Source of the DNA: an uncultured Lachnobacterium sp.
GTDB lineage: Bacteria; Bacillota; Clostridia; Lachnospirales; Lachnospiraceae
DNA length: 14,606 bases
Direction: 5' to 3'
Assembly: GCA_900543445.1 (NCBI GenBank)
Contig: UQRC01000048.1
Location: 1-14,606 of the forward strand
The translations under genes were made by a program, and so were the position numbers. A model generated the notes under the pieces. That model made no database searches, was not told where the DNA came from, and saw only the letters and a program-made list of their open reading frames with translations. Positions 1-6,367 of this stretch are shown here, in pieces (the stretch's first letter is position 1; each line of letters starts with the position of its first letter).

Positions 1-84
1 GAATTATTCTCAAAATCTTTCAAGGTTTTTCACTGTTCAGTTATCAAGGTTCTTTACTTTGTTGTTGTCCCGCATCTCGCGGTC
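1..84 (-). other. Probable rRNA operon leader
   Basis: This stretch lies directly downstream of the promoter at 91-122 and contains no ORF. It carries a short hairpin (CCGC/GCGG, near 70-83) and a CTTGATAACTGAACA-type segment (around 30-48) resembling the conserved element before 16S or 23S genes in Firmicutes. No mature rRNA sequence is visible, so the identity rests on leader resemblance and promoter strength. A tRNA-operon leader is an alternative. Confidence 0.5.
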
Positions 85-90
85 AGCTTG

Positions 91-122
91 ATTATATTAC
101 CATGATGTAAATCCGTTGTCAA
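91..122 (-). promoter_or_regulatory. Strong sigma-A promoter of a stable-RNA (probably rRNA) operon
   Basis: On the minus strand a perfect -35 box TTGACA (117-122) is followed after exactly 17 bases by TAATAT (94-99), overlapping TATAAT (91-96), with an extended -10 TG at the right distance. Transcription runs leftward off the window. The sequence just downstream (about 1-60), including AACCTTGATAACTGAACAG on the minus strand, resembles the leaders and spacers of Firmicute rRNA operons, so a 16S gene probably lies beyond the left edge. The promoter is seen directly; the rRNA target is inferred. Confidence 0.7.
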
Positions 123-162
123 CACTTTTTTACATCTTTTTCAAAAATATTTTCAAGCGAAG

Positions 163-252
163 CGGAGAAGGAGGGATTTGAACCCTCGCGCCGCTGTTAA
201 CGACCTGCACCCTTTCCAGGGGTGTCCCTTCGGCCAGCTTGGGTACTTCTCC
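163..252 (-). tRNA. tRNA-Ser (anticodon GGA)
   Basis: The minus strand folds as a class II tRNA of 90 nt. The 7-bp acceptor stem pairs GGAGAAG (246-252) with CTTCTCC (164-170), with discriminator G. The anticodon stem CACCC/GGGTG closes the loop CTGGAAA, giving anticodon GGA, which reads UCC/UCU. A long variable arm, typical of tRNA-Ser, and a GGTTCAAAT T-loop follow. The 3' CCA is not encoded: after the discriminator the DNA reads CTT. A36-A37-A38 fits the MiaA (i6A37) recognition pattern. No separate promoter is apparent, so it is probably co-transcribed with the tRNA-Ser(TGA) gene upstream. Confidence 0.95.
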
Positions 253-302
253 AAATAAAGCTGCTCAAATCATTTCAAAAAATATTCTCGCTATAGATTA
301 GA

Positions 303-326
303 AAAAGAATTCTTTCGAATTCTTTT
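303..326 (-). terminator. Stem-loop between two tRNA genes (weak terminator or processing hairpin)
   Basis: A perfect 10-bp inverted repeat, AAAAGAATTC/GAATTCTTTT, has a 4-nt loop that reads GAAA on the minus strand (a GNRA-type tetraloop closed by C-G) and is followed by a short T run. It could be a weak intrinsic terminator or attenuator after tRNA-Ser(TGA), or a processing hairpin in a two-tRNA transcript. The stem is AT-rich apart from a few G-C pairs, so full termination is not assured. Confidence 0.45.
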
Positions 327-347
327 CCAAACGGTGTCTCCACCAAA

Positions 348-433
348 CGGAGAGGGTGGGATTCGAACCCACGTGCCCTTGCGGACAAACGGTTTTCAAG
401 ACCGCCTCGTTATGACCACTTCGATACCTCTCC
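348..433 (-). tRNA. tRNA-Ser (anticodon TGA)
   Basis: The minus strand gives an 86-nt class II tRNA. The acceptor stem pairs GGAGAGG (427-433) with CCTCTCC (349-355), with discriminator G. The anticodon stem GCGGT/ACCGT closes the loop CTTGAAA, so the anticodon is TGA, reading UCA and wobble UCN codons. A long variable arm and a GGTTCGAAT T-arm are present. The 3' CCA is not encoded. A strong promoter lies about 35 bases upstream. It is the first gene of a two-tRNA-Ser unit read leftward. Confidence 0.95.
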
Positions 434-467
434 ATGTTATTTTCTCGCCTGACTCAGCGCAAGACAT

Positions 468-496
468 ATATTACCATCAATGCTTGTCAGTGTCAA
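468..496 (-). promoter_or_regulatory. Promoter of the tRNA-Ser pair
   Basis: On the minus strand TTGACA (491-496) is followed after 17 bases by TAATAT (468-473), preceded by TGG, which gives an extended -10. It points at tRNA-Ser(TGA), whose 5' end is at 433. It shares the core ATGGTAATAT and the 17-base spacing with the promoter at 91-122. Confidence 0.8.
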
Positions 497-618
497 CCGA
501 TTTTTTCATTTTTTTGCAATTATTTTTTCAAACGTCTTCTATCCCTTGCTATTGCAGCATTTTTGCTTCACCCTGATTCCATTTTATCGAATCCGGGGCA
601 CGCATGTCATTTGGTCTG

Positions 619-1317
619 CTATCTATTCAGGAATAACGCCGCAACATCCAAATCCTCCGGGGTTGTGATCTTGATATTGGTATACCTGCCTGGAATCAGG
701 CGCACCTTCTGCCCCATCATCTGTTCCACAATCATCGCATCATCTGTAATCGGAATTTGCAAGCTGCCATCCTTCAACCGAACAAACAATTGCTCATACG
801 CCTGCCTCAGAAGATCACGCTGAAAACATTGCGGTGTCTGTACCGCCCAAAGCGTACTTCGATCCGGTGTCTGTGTTGCGTAACCTGCTTCATCCGCCAC
901 TTTAATGGTATCTTTGACGGGCGTTGCAAGCACGCACGCTTTTTCCCGTGCGACAGTATCCATGCACAGACGGATACTTTCTGCGTCAATGAGAGGTCTG
1001 GCTCCGTCATGAATCAGAACATACTCTCCCTCCGCTGCCTTAAGGCCTTCATATACAGACAGATATCGCTCCGCTCCACCACCAACGATAGCCGTCACCT
1101 TGCGAAAACCATATTTTTCCACAATATTCTTCCTGCAGTATTCGATCATCTCCGGTGCCGTAACGAGCACAATGGAATCCACCCCACTCTCTTCAAACGC
1201 ACGAAGCGCATAATAGATGACCGGATATCCATCGAGATCCATGTATTGTTTCGGTATATCGCTATGCATGCGGCTTCCAACGCCTGCTGAAAGAACGATT
1301 GCTGTATAATTCTGCAT
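619..1317 (-). CDS. ispD: 2-C-methyl-D-erythritol 4-phosphate cytidylyltransferase (IspD)
   Basis: This 232-residue cytoplasmic enzyme of the MEP pathway transfers CMP from CTP to 2-C-methyl-D-erythritol 4-phosphate on the route to IPP and DMAPP. The N-terminal nucleotide-binding loop LSAGVGSRM (residues 9-17) with K23 and the signature HDGARP (103-108) mark the IspD/TarI family; length and the NIKITTPEDL segment near 214-223 fit IspD. TarI-type ribitol-phosphate cytidylyltransferases are the main alternative, but no teichoic acid genes are adjacent. The signature has G105 where many relatives have A. The start lies 3 bases after the tsaD stop, with a GGGGGAG ribosome binding site inside the end of tsaD, so translation is probably coupled. 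It is the last gene of the operon; no convincing terminator follows, only weak hairpins around 540-600. Confidence 0.93.
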   Translation of the reverse strand: MQNYTAIVLSAGVGSRMHSDIPKQYMDLDGYPVIYYALRAFEESGVDSIVLVTAPEMIEYCRKNIVEKYGFRKVTAIVGGGAERYLSVYEGLKAAEGEYVLIHDGARPLIDAESIRLCMDTVAREKACVLATPVKDTIKVADEAGYATQTPDRSTLWAVQTPQCFQRDLLRQAYEQLFVRLKDGSLQIPITDDAMIVEQMMGQKVRLIPGRYTNIKITTPEDLDVAALFLNR

Positions 1318-1320
1318 GAA

Positions 1321-2352
1321 TTACTCCCCCAGCTTCAGATTCGGCACGGCATTCAGATCAAGTCCCGCGCGTTTTCCGGCAATAAAATCATAGTACGCAG
1401 CTGCGCCGATCATTGCCGCATTGTCGGTACACAGGATCGGCGACGGATGATAAAAACGTACGCCTTCTTCCTTACACATCTGTTCCATCGCACCGCGGAT
1501 TACTCCGTTTGAAGCCACTCCGCCCGCAATTGCAAACTTGTCCATTCCAAACTCACGAATTGCATGGCGTGCATGATCGACCAGTACATCCGTCACAGAC
1601 TTCTGGAAAGAAGCTGCTACATCCGCCTGATTGATCTCAATATCTTTCATTCTGCATCCATTCAGATAGTTCAGTACCGCAGACTTCAATCCACTGAAGC
1701 TGAAATCATAGACGCCGTCCGCAATCTTTGCACGCGGGAAAGCGATCGCATCCGGATTGCCCTCATGCGATACCTTCTCAATCTTCGGTCCACCCGGATA
1801 ACCAAGTCCTATCGCACGTGCGACCTTGTCGAAAGCCTCACCTGCCGCATCGTCCCTCGTTCTTCCAAGGATCTCATACACACCATAATCCTTCACCTTG
1901 ACAAGATGGGTGTGTCCACCGGATACGACAAGACACAAAAACGGAGGCTTAAGCTCCGGATTCTCAATATAATTGGCACTGATATGTCCCTCGATATGAT
2001 GGACTCCTACCAGTGGAATATTTCTTGCATAACTGATTGCCTTGGCCTCTGCGACGCCGACCAAGAGTGCACCAACCAGACCCGGACCATAGGTGACCCC
2101 GATTGCATCAATATCATCAAGCGTCATCGATGCATCTGCAAGTGCCTGCTCGATGACCTGATTAATTTTCTCAATATGTTTACGCGATGCGATCTCCGGA
2201 ACGACACCTCCATACAATGTATGCAAAGCGATCTGGGATGAGATCACGTTCGAACGCATATCACGTCCGTTCACAACAACTGCTGCCGCAGTCTCATCGC
2301 AGGAGCTCTCGATCGCAAGTATTTTTATTTCAGAATCTGTCTGATTACTCAT
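1321..2352 (-). CDS. tsaD: tRNA N6-adenosine threonylcarbamoyltransferase (TsaD)
   Basis: TsaD (formerly Gcp/YgjD) transfers the threonylcarbamoyl group from threonylcarbamoyl-AMP to A37 of tRNAs reading ANN codons, working with TsaB and TsaE in the cytoplasm. The 343-residue protein is full length for the family. An ASKHA-type N-terminus, [14 protein letters not shown] (from residue 11), is followed by the metal-binding HIEGH motif (H119 and H123), SGGHTHL (144-150), the phosphate-binding GGVASN region (277-282) and CTDNAAMIG with D310 as the probable third metal ligand. No key residue is missing. The gene lies 23 bases after the 2376-2972 gene, behind an AGAGG-like ribosome binding site, and is followed 3 bases later by ispD. 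tsaB and tsaE lie upstream in the same operon. Confidence 0.97.
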   Translation of the reverse strand: MSNQTDSEIKILAIESSCDETAAAVVVNGRDMRSNVISSQIALHTLYGGVVPEIASRKHIEKINQVIEQALADASMTLDDIDAIGVTYGPGLVGALLVGVAEAKAISYARNIPLVGVHHIEGHISANYIENPELKPPFLCLVVSGGHTHLVKVKDYGVYEILGRTRDDAAGEAFDKVARAIGLGYPGGPKIEKVSHEGNPDAIAFPRAKIADGVYDFSFSGLKSAVLNYLNGCRMKDIEINQADVAASFQKSVTDVLVDHARHAIREFGMDKFAIAGGVASNGVIRGAMEQMCKEEGVRFYHPSPILCTDNAAMIGAAAYYDFIAGKRAGLDLNAVPNLKLGE

Positions 2353-2375
2353 CGCCTTAAAAACCTCTTTTACAT

Positions 2376-2972
2376 TTAATTCGTTTGTTCTTCCACACTT
2401 GGATTCTTTTCAATCTGATAATACGTCAGAATCTTCCAGCTGCCTGCATCGTCCTTGCGCAGGACATACATCTGGTAGGTTCTGGTAAATTCTTTCTTTT
2501 CCTTCACAAAATAAGTTGCTGTAACATAAGCAAGCTCGTCATCATTGTTCGGATCCGTCTTAAGAAGCACATCATCGCTGTCACAGACGCTGCTTTGACG
2601 GATTTCACGGTCGCGCTTCTTATAATTAGCAATCTCATCCTTGACCGATGAGCGATACGTATCAAGCGGATTATTCGCTAAAAGTTCATCATCCATCAGG
2701 CCTCTCGCCTGCGTCAAAAGTCCCTCAAACTGCTCATCTGTATAATCTTCTGTATAAAAACTCAGAATGATCTTGTTATAAAATTTCACAACCTCTCGCG
2801 GTGTGGACGGATAATCATTGTCTAAATCCCTGCCAACGATCTTCTCAATCTTCGTCAGATTCTCCGTCTCATCCGGATGCACCCGAACCTTTGATTTCAG
2901 CAGCCAGTAGCTTCCGCAAACCACAATCGTACATAATAATGCAAGAAAAACGATTCCGACTCTCCTCTTCAT
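2376..2972 (-). CDS. Membrane-anchored protein of unknown function
   Basis: This 198-residue protein is not matched to any known function. Residues 1-4 are basic (MKRR), followed by one hydrophobic segment at about 6-24 (a signal anchor or uncleaved signal peptide; no lipobox is evident), so the rest is probably extracytoplasmic. The soluble part is charged and acidic, with a helical first half (about 58-130) and a C-terminal strand-rich half ending in [14 protein letters not shown], reminiscent of the NTF2/DUF4440-like fold, but that is only an impression. It resembles Lachnospiraceae proteins annotated DUF6715 as far as can be recalled. The start lies 3 bases after the rnz stop, with GAGGAGG inside the end of rnz. 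Its place between rnz and tsaD does not by itself establish a role in tRNA biology. Confidence 0.85.
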   Translation of the reverse strand: MKRRVGIVFLALLCTIVVCGSYWLLKSKVRVHPDETENLTKIEKIVGRDLDNDYPSTPREVVKFYNKIILSFYTEDYTDEQFEGLLTQARGLMDDELLANNPLDTYRSSVKDEIANYKKRDREIRQSSVCDSDDVLLKTDPNNDDELAYVTATYFVKEKKEFTRTYQMYVLRKDDAGSWKILTYYQIEKNPSVEEQTN

Positions 2973-2975
2973 CTG

Positions 2976-3887
2976 CTAGTCCTCCTCAAACGCAAGCTCC
3001 ACGCTTTTGCCGTCTTTTCCAAGGTAAGAATTTTCAAAAATACGCCGCACCTGTGGCATATAATCTTCCGCATGAACGAGTGACGGAGAAAAATGCGTCA
3101 GCCACATCTCCTTCACCTGCGCGCGTCTTGCCATCTCTGCCGCCTCGTAAAATGTCATATGTTTCTTCTGTTTTGCCTTAGCGATCTTATCCTTCTCCGC
3201 GTACATTCCCTCGCAGATAAACAGATCCGATTCCTTTGCTGCCTCCACAATTCCATCGGTCGGACGGCTGTCCGTACAGTAAGTAACTTTCAGGCCTTTT
3301 CTCCGCGGTCCAAGCACCATCTGTGGCGTATACGTGATGCCATCCTGCTCGATGACTTCTCCCCGCTGCAGAAGGCTCCACAATTTCATTGGAATATTTT
3401 GCTCCTTTGCACGCTCCACCGAGAATCTTCCCGCGCGCTTGATCTCGACCGAATATCCGTAACATACCACCTGATGCTTCACGCGGAACGCATGGATATA
3501 ATAACCATTGATCTCAATATCTTCCGTCTCATCTTCAAGCTCGATACACTGGATCTCAAATGGCAGCTCCGGCGCGATCGTACGAAGCGCATTGACTACG
3601 CGCGTCAGCCCCTTCGGTCCGATGATCGTAAGAGGCTCCGTTCGCTCCGCATTGCCCATCGTAAGCAGAAAGCCCGGCAATCCGCTGATATGATCCGCAT
3701 GAAAATGCGTCACGCAAAGGACATCGATTGGTTTAAAACTAAGCCCGGCCTCCTTGATGGCGATCTGGGTTCCCTCTCCGCAATCGATCAACAGACTGCT
3801 TCCATTGTAACGCAACATCAGTGACGTCAGCCACCGATACGGAAGCGGCATCATTCCAGCCGTTCCCAACAAACATACATCTAACAT
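2976..3887 (-). CDS. rnz: RNase Z-like metallo-beta-lactamase nuclease
   Basis: This 303-residue metallo-beta-lactamase-fold hydrolase is probably the tRNA 3'-processing endonuclease RNase Z, which removes 3' trailers from CCA-less tRNA precursors. Zinc-site elements are in the expected order: HFHADH (61-66), H138 in the HQVVCYGYS segment, TDSRP with D206, the RNase Z-type HMT motif (H243-T245) and LTHFSPS with H265. The N-terminal loop reads LGTAGMMPLPYRWLTS (7-22) instead of the more usual LGTGAGxPxxxRN, so it belongs to a divergent branch and its substrate is less certain than the fold. It starts 16 bases after the rimI stop with an AGGAAG ribosome binding site. The t6A genes around it, and nearby tRNA genes lacking CCA, fit a tRNA maturation role. 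Confidence 0.88.
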   Translation of the reverse strand: MLDVCLLGTAGMMPLPYRWLTSLMLRYNGSSLLIDCGEGTQIAIKEAGLSFKPIDVLCVTHFHADHISGLPGFLLTMGNAERTEPLTIIGPKGLTRVVNALRTIAPELPFEIQCIELEDETEDIEINGYYIHAFRVKHQVVCYGYSVEIKRAGRFSVERAKEQNIPMKLWSLLQRGEVIEQDGITYTPQMVLGPRRKGLKVTYCTDSRPTDGIVEAAKESDLFICEGMYAEKDKIAKAKQKKHMTFYEAAEMARRAQVKEMWLTHFSPSLVHAEDYMPQVRRIFENSYLGKDGKSVELAFEED

Positions 3888-3903
3888 GTGCTATCTTCCT
3901 ATT

Positions 3904-4335
3904 CTACTTCTGCCACTCCATAATGCCTGCATCTTCGGTCGGAAGCCGGTAGAAATTCTTCCGCACTCCGATCGTTACAAACCCTTTCTTCTCATAGACA
4001 TGTATCGCGGGAGCATTCGACACACGCACTTCCAATACAATGCGTTCCACCCCATGCTCTAACGCCCACTGCTGCATCGCGGCAACAAGAGACGCTCCCA
4101 TCCCCCTGTCACGCGCACTCTGCGCAACTGCAACATTTGTGATCTCCCCTTCCGGTTCACTCACATACATACCGATATAACCGGCAATCTGTTCCTCATC
4201 CTCCGCCACGAGAAATATGGCAGAATTTTTCATTCCATCAAGAAATCCCTGCTCGCTCCACGGCTCCGAAAAGCACTCCTTCTCAATCGCAGCAACTGCC
4301 GGAACATCTTCTGCTGTCATCAAACGGATTCTCAT
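3904..4335 (-). CDS. rimI: Ribosomal protein S18-alanine N-acetyltransferase (RimI)
   Basis: This 143-residue single-domain GNAT acetyltransferase is expected to acetylate the N-terminal alanine of ribosomal protein S18 using acetyl-CoA. The acetyl-CoA pyrophosphate loop reads QSARDRGMGASL (72-83), matching R-x-x-G-x-G. E102 in LEVRVSN and Y114 in HVYEKKGF correspond to the catalytic pair described for RimI. Length is typical. Its start overlaps the tsaB stop by 4 bases (ATGA), which indicates translational coupling. The tsaB-rimI pairing is common in bacteria and supports the name over other GNAT families. Confidence 0.93.
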   Translation of the reverse strand: MRIRLMTAEDVPAVAAIEKECFSEPWSEQGFLDGMKNSAIFLVAEDEEQIAGYIGMYVSEPEGEITNVAVAQSARDRGMGASLVAAMQQWALEHGVERIVLEVRVSNAPAIHVYEKKGFVTIGVRKNFYRLPTEDAGIMEWQK

Positions 4336-5045
4336 ATACGAAAATCCCTTTCTTTCTCCTGACGTTCTCTCTCCGCCTGGGAGAGACGCAGATAATCCGG
4401 CTTATGCTCCGCAGCCGGTTCTGCTTTGCCCTCCCCGTAAAGAATCGCGCCCAAAGCGGCAACGGAAGCAGCCCGCTGCTTATTGCAATGCGCCGGGGCA
4501 TACTGGTACGGCACCTTGCAGTGCTGCGCGATAAAATCCGCAAATACAGGAACGCCATCGCCCAAAAATACGACCGGTTTTCCCATATCATTCACCTTAT
4601 TTATAATCTCTTCGATCTGTACCACACATTGCGGCAGAAGCGTCTGCATCCTGCCATCCTCAAACGTGTACAGTCCGGTGTACGTCTGCTGTCTTCTTGC
4701 ATCCATCAAAGGACAGATCACGTCCGTACAGTTCCAGATATTGTAAGCCAAAGCATCCACCGTTGGAACCGACACAATCTTTTTATCCAAAGCAAGCGCA
4801 AGTCCCTTTGCTGTCGCCGAGCCAATACGAAGTCCGGTAAACGAGCCCGGTCCTGCCGATACAGCGATCACGTCCACCGTCTTTAGATCCAGTTCGATCA
4901 TCTTCGCCACTTCATCCAGCATCGGAAGAAGTGTCTGTGAATGTGTCTTCTTATAATTAATGGTATACTCACCAAGTAAATTGTCATCTTCTGTTACTGC
5001 AACGCTCGCAACAAGTCCCGAGCTGTCCAATGCAAGTATCTTCAT
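4332..5045 (-). CDS. tsaB: tRNA threonylcarbamoyladenosine biosynthesis protein TsaB
   Basis: TsaB is the ASKHA-fold partner of TsaD; it has no transferase activity itself but dimerises with TsaD and is required for t6A formation. The 237-residue protein starts MKILALDSSG, carries the family hallmark SAGPGSFTGLRIG (63-75) and lacks the HxxxH metal motif of TsaD, which separates it from that paralogue. The C-terminal half is short and variable, as usual. It lies 78 bases after tsaE, the largest gap in this operon, with an AGAGG ribosome binding site before the ATG, and overlaps rimI by 4 bases. Confidence 0.96.
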   Translation of the reverse strand: MKILALDSSGLVASVAVTEDDNLLGEYTINYKKTHSQTLLPMLDEVAKMIELDLKTVDVIAVSAGPGSFTGLRIGSATAKGLALALDKKIVSVPTVDALAYNIWNCTDVICPLMDARRQQTYTGLYTFEDGRMQTLLPQCVVQIEEIINKVNDMGKPVVFLGDGVPVFADFIAQHCKVPYQYAPAHCNKQRAASVAALGAILYGEGKAEPAAEHKPDYLRLSQAERERQEKERDFRI

Positions 5046-5108
5046 ACTATCAACCTCTGTCCGTCAAAAATTCTATCTTTCATCCGGATCTCACCGGCAT
5101 CTATCTTC

Positions 5109-5129
5109 CGATAAATCCACTGTTTATCG
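5109..5129 (-). other. Stem-loop overlapping the tsaE stop codon
   Basis: A perfect 7-bp inverted repeat, CGATAAA/TTTATCG with a 7-nt loop, spans the tsaE stop codon (5124-5126). No T tract follows, so it is not an intrinsic terminator. It sits in the only sizeable gap of the operon (5046-5123) and could affect RNA stability or ribosome release; it may also be incidental. Confidence 0.3.
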
Positions 5130-5570
5130 ATCCGTGATCGTAATCCGTCTGTAATCGAAGCCTTTCTCCAGATTCTTCTCGATCGTAATCTCCTTACGGT
5201 GTTCCGGCAGGATCTCCTCGATCAGATTCGCCCACTCGATCATCGTAAGCCCCTCTCCGTAGAAATAATCCTCATATCCGATCTCATCCATCTCCTCAAT
5301 GTCACCGATCCGGTACACATCAAAATGGTAAAAAGGCATACGACCTTCTTCGTATACCTGTACAATGGTAAATGTCGGGCTGCAGATTGGCTCATCGATT
5401 TCAAGTCCCTGTGCAATCCCCTGTGTCAGCACAGTCTTGCCGACGCCAAGATCCCCGACTAATGTATAGACATCCCCCGGCTGCGCCGCACGCCCAAGCT
5501 GCTCGCCCAAAGCAAGCGTCTCTTCCGGAGAGTTCGTCTCGATCACTCTGCTTGTGTTTGTATCCCTCAT
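5124..5570 (-). CDS. tsaE: tRNA threonylcarbamoyladenosine biosynthesis ATPase TsaE
   Basis: TsaE is the P-loop ATPase that drives the TsaB-TsaD cycle in bacterial t6A37 synthesis. In this 148-residue protein the Walker A motif is GDLGVGKT (39-46), followed by the switch-like CSPTFTIVQVY (63-73) and the YHFDVYRI segment (81-88). The Walker B region reads TMIEWANLI with E112 and W113. The residue after the Walker A threonine is valine rather than the usual threonine or serine, a minor variation. The gene starts 2 bases after the YcxB-like gene, with an AGGGGG ribosome binding site inside the end of that gene. Confidence 0.96.
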   Translation of the reverse strand: MRDTNTSRVIETNSPEETLALGEQLGRAAQPGDVYTLVGDLGVGKTVLTQGIAQGLEIDEPICSPTFTIVQVYEEGRMPFYHFDVYRIGDIEEMDEIGYEDYFYGEGLTMIEWANLIEEILPEHRKEITIEKNLEKGFDYRRITITDR

Positions 5571-5572
5571 GA

Positions 5573-6082
5573 TTACCCCCTCTTAAGCTTCAGACGGAAC
5601 TTCTCAAGTTTCGCTTCTGCCACTTCGCAAAACGCGGCATACTGATCACCAATCTGCGGCATCGGAATAATGTATGCATTCACACGGCTGCTATAAATCA
5701 ACACCATGTTCTTCGTGGAAACGATCTTGTACACCATATCCCACGGAAGTTCTCCATGCTCCTTGCCCTGCGTCACTTTAATAAATTCTTCCGTCACTTC
5801 ATAATGAAGCTTTCCGGCAAGCACCTGATTACTTTTGAGCGTCGACTTGGCACGGAACCAAAGCGAGATTGGCACATAAAACCAGAACACAATACCCATC
5901 ACAATATACATAAACAAGTACCCCGTCTGCGTATCCGGCTTAACTGCCGAAATACCTGCCATCACAAACGCTAAGATTCCAAGCGCAATCGATATGATTC
6001 CGCTCATTCCCGTGTATGTCTGAAACATATTAAACCGATAGAGATCCTTCGGTTGTAACTGCACATCAAATTCTGCTTTCAT
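5573..6082 (-). CDS. YcxB-like membrane protein
   Basis: This 169-residue inner-membrane protein has two hydrophobic segments (about 27-48 and 54-77) followed by a C-terminal domain of about 85 residues. That domain (from about LHYEVTEEFIKV to VNAYIIPMPQI) matches the pattern of the YcxB-like family (PF14317): a short beta-rich domain after two TM helices, with the conserved turn that ends in a proline-containing IPMPQI. The biochemical function of the family is unknown. It is the first gene of the t6A operon, preceded by an AAAGGAG ribosome binding site and the promoter at 6164-6172, and its stop is 2 bases from the tsaE start. The tight linkage means co-expression, but the sequence gives no direct link to tRNA modification. 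Confidence 0.88.
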   Translation of the reverse strand: MKAEFDVQLQPKDLYRFNMFQTYTGMSGIISIALGILAFVMAGISAVKPDTQTGYLFMYIVMGIVFWFYVPISLWFRAKSTLKSNQVLAGKLHYEVTEEFIKVTQGKEHGELPWDMVYKIVSTKNMVLIYSSRVNAYIIPMPQIGDQYAAFCEVAEAKLEKFRLKLKRG

Positions 6083-6163
6083 TCCATTCTCCTTTGATAC
6101 GTTGAAATTATTCTATATGCAGGCCTGTCATCCGCATCTTACCAAAAGTCTTAATTCGGTATC

Positions 6164-6172
6164 ATTATAGCA
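6164..6172 (-). promoter_or_regulatory. Extended -10 promoter of the t6A operon
   Basis: On the minus strand TGCTATAAT (TATAAT at 6164-6169 with an upstream TG) lies about 80 bases before the YcxB-like start, immediately downstream of the ribU terminator. No good -35 box lies 16-18 bases upstream; that region is a pyrimidine-rich tract of the terminator tail. An extended -10 promoter fits. The resulting leader of about 75 bases has no obvious structure. Confidence 0.5.
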
Positions 6173-6191
6173 GTTCCACCATAAAAAGAAA

Positions 6192-6266
6192 AGAAAAAAT
6201 ATGCACACTCCCTTGTCCTGCAAGCGTCTGGCATAACGCTGCTTTCTTCGGACTCAGGAGTGTGCA
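6192..6266 (-). terminator. Long composite intrinsic terminator after ribU
   Basis: A perfect 10-bp outer stem pairs TGCACACTCC with GGAGTGTGCA (6202-6211 with 6257-6266) and, on the minus strand, is followed by TATTTTTT. The 45 bases inside are also structured: GTCC/GGAC (6215-6218 with 6250-6253), then an apical hairpin (6220-6227 with 6236-6242, one bulge, 8-nt loop). The whole RNA would be a rod of three stacked stems rather than a simple terminator hairpin. It ends the riboflavin-transporter transcript before the next promoter. Confidence 0.8.
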
Positions 6267-6272
6267 CTCTAA

Positions 6273-6329
6273 TCAGCAAATCAGTTGTATATTGTCACCA
6301 AGCGTCAGCTTGATGACCTGCGCATGCAT
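6273..6329 (-). CDS. Candidate 18-residue peptide after ribU
   Basis: A short ORF on the minus strand starts with ATG at 6329 and would encode MHAQVIKLTLGDNIQLIC. An ideal Shine-Dalgarno AGGAGG (6337-6342) lies 7 bases before the start, and the stop codon is 6 bases before the terminator stem. The segment encoding KLTLGDN is part of a 23-base unit that is also present, without a start codon, just after the ribU stop. Whether this is translated cannot be decided here; the same bases form hairpins that may be the selected feature. No known function. Confidence 0.3.
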   Translation of the reverse strand: MHAQVIKLTLGDNIQLIC

Positions 6330-6367
6330 CAGCATGCCTCCTTCTATTGTCACCAAGCGTCAGCTTG
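6290..6367 (-). repeat. Duplicated 23-bp unit with three tetraloop hairpins
   Basis: A 23-base unit occurs identically at 6290-6312 and 6345-6367, 55 bases apart. Each copy contains the hairpin CAAGC-loop-GCTTG (6299-6312 and 6354-6367). Between them lies GCATGC-loop-GCATGC (6322-6337). On the minus strand all three loops are tetranucleotides of the form TGAY (TGAC, TGAT, TGAC). The left copy can extend its stem by four pairs (6294-6297 with 6314-6317). The array lies between the ribU stop and its terminator, so it belongs to the 3' part of the ribU transcript. Confidence 0.75.

Noticed and set aside
530..610. Possible ispD terminator
   Set aside because: Only short hairpins (for example GATTC/GAATC and GCAAAAATGC) are seen, without a GC-rich stem directly followed by a T tract.
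334..823. Plus-strand ORFs of 60-130 codons across the tRNA-Ser gene and the end of ispD
   Set aside because: They overlap a clear tRNA and an ispD reading frame with strong motifs, and their translations look like antisense of real genes.
757..1290. 177-codon plus-strand ORF antisense to ispD
   Set aside because: It lies inside the well-supported ispD gene, has Cys/Arg/His-rich composition typical of an antisense frame, and no recognisable motif.
3093..3824. 243-codon plus-strand ORF antisense to rnz
   Set aside because: It mirrors a full-length metallo-beta-lactamase gene with conserved catalytic motifs; its own product has no domain features.
6290..6367. Possible CRISPR-like repeat
   Set aside because: Only two copies of the unit exist, with a single 32-base interval that itself contains a palindrome, and no cas genes are present.
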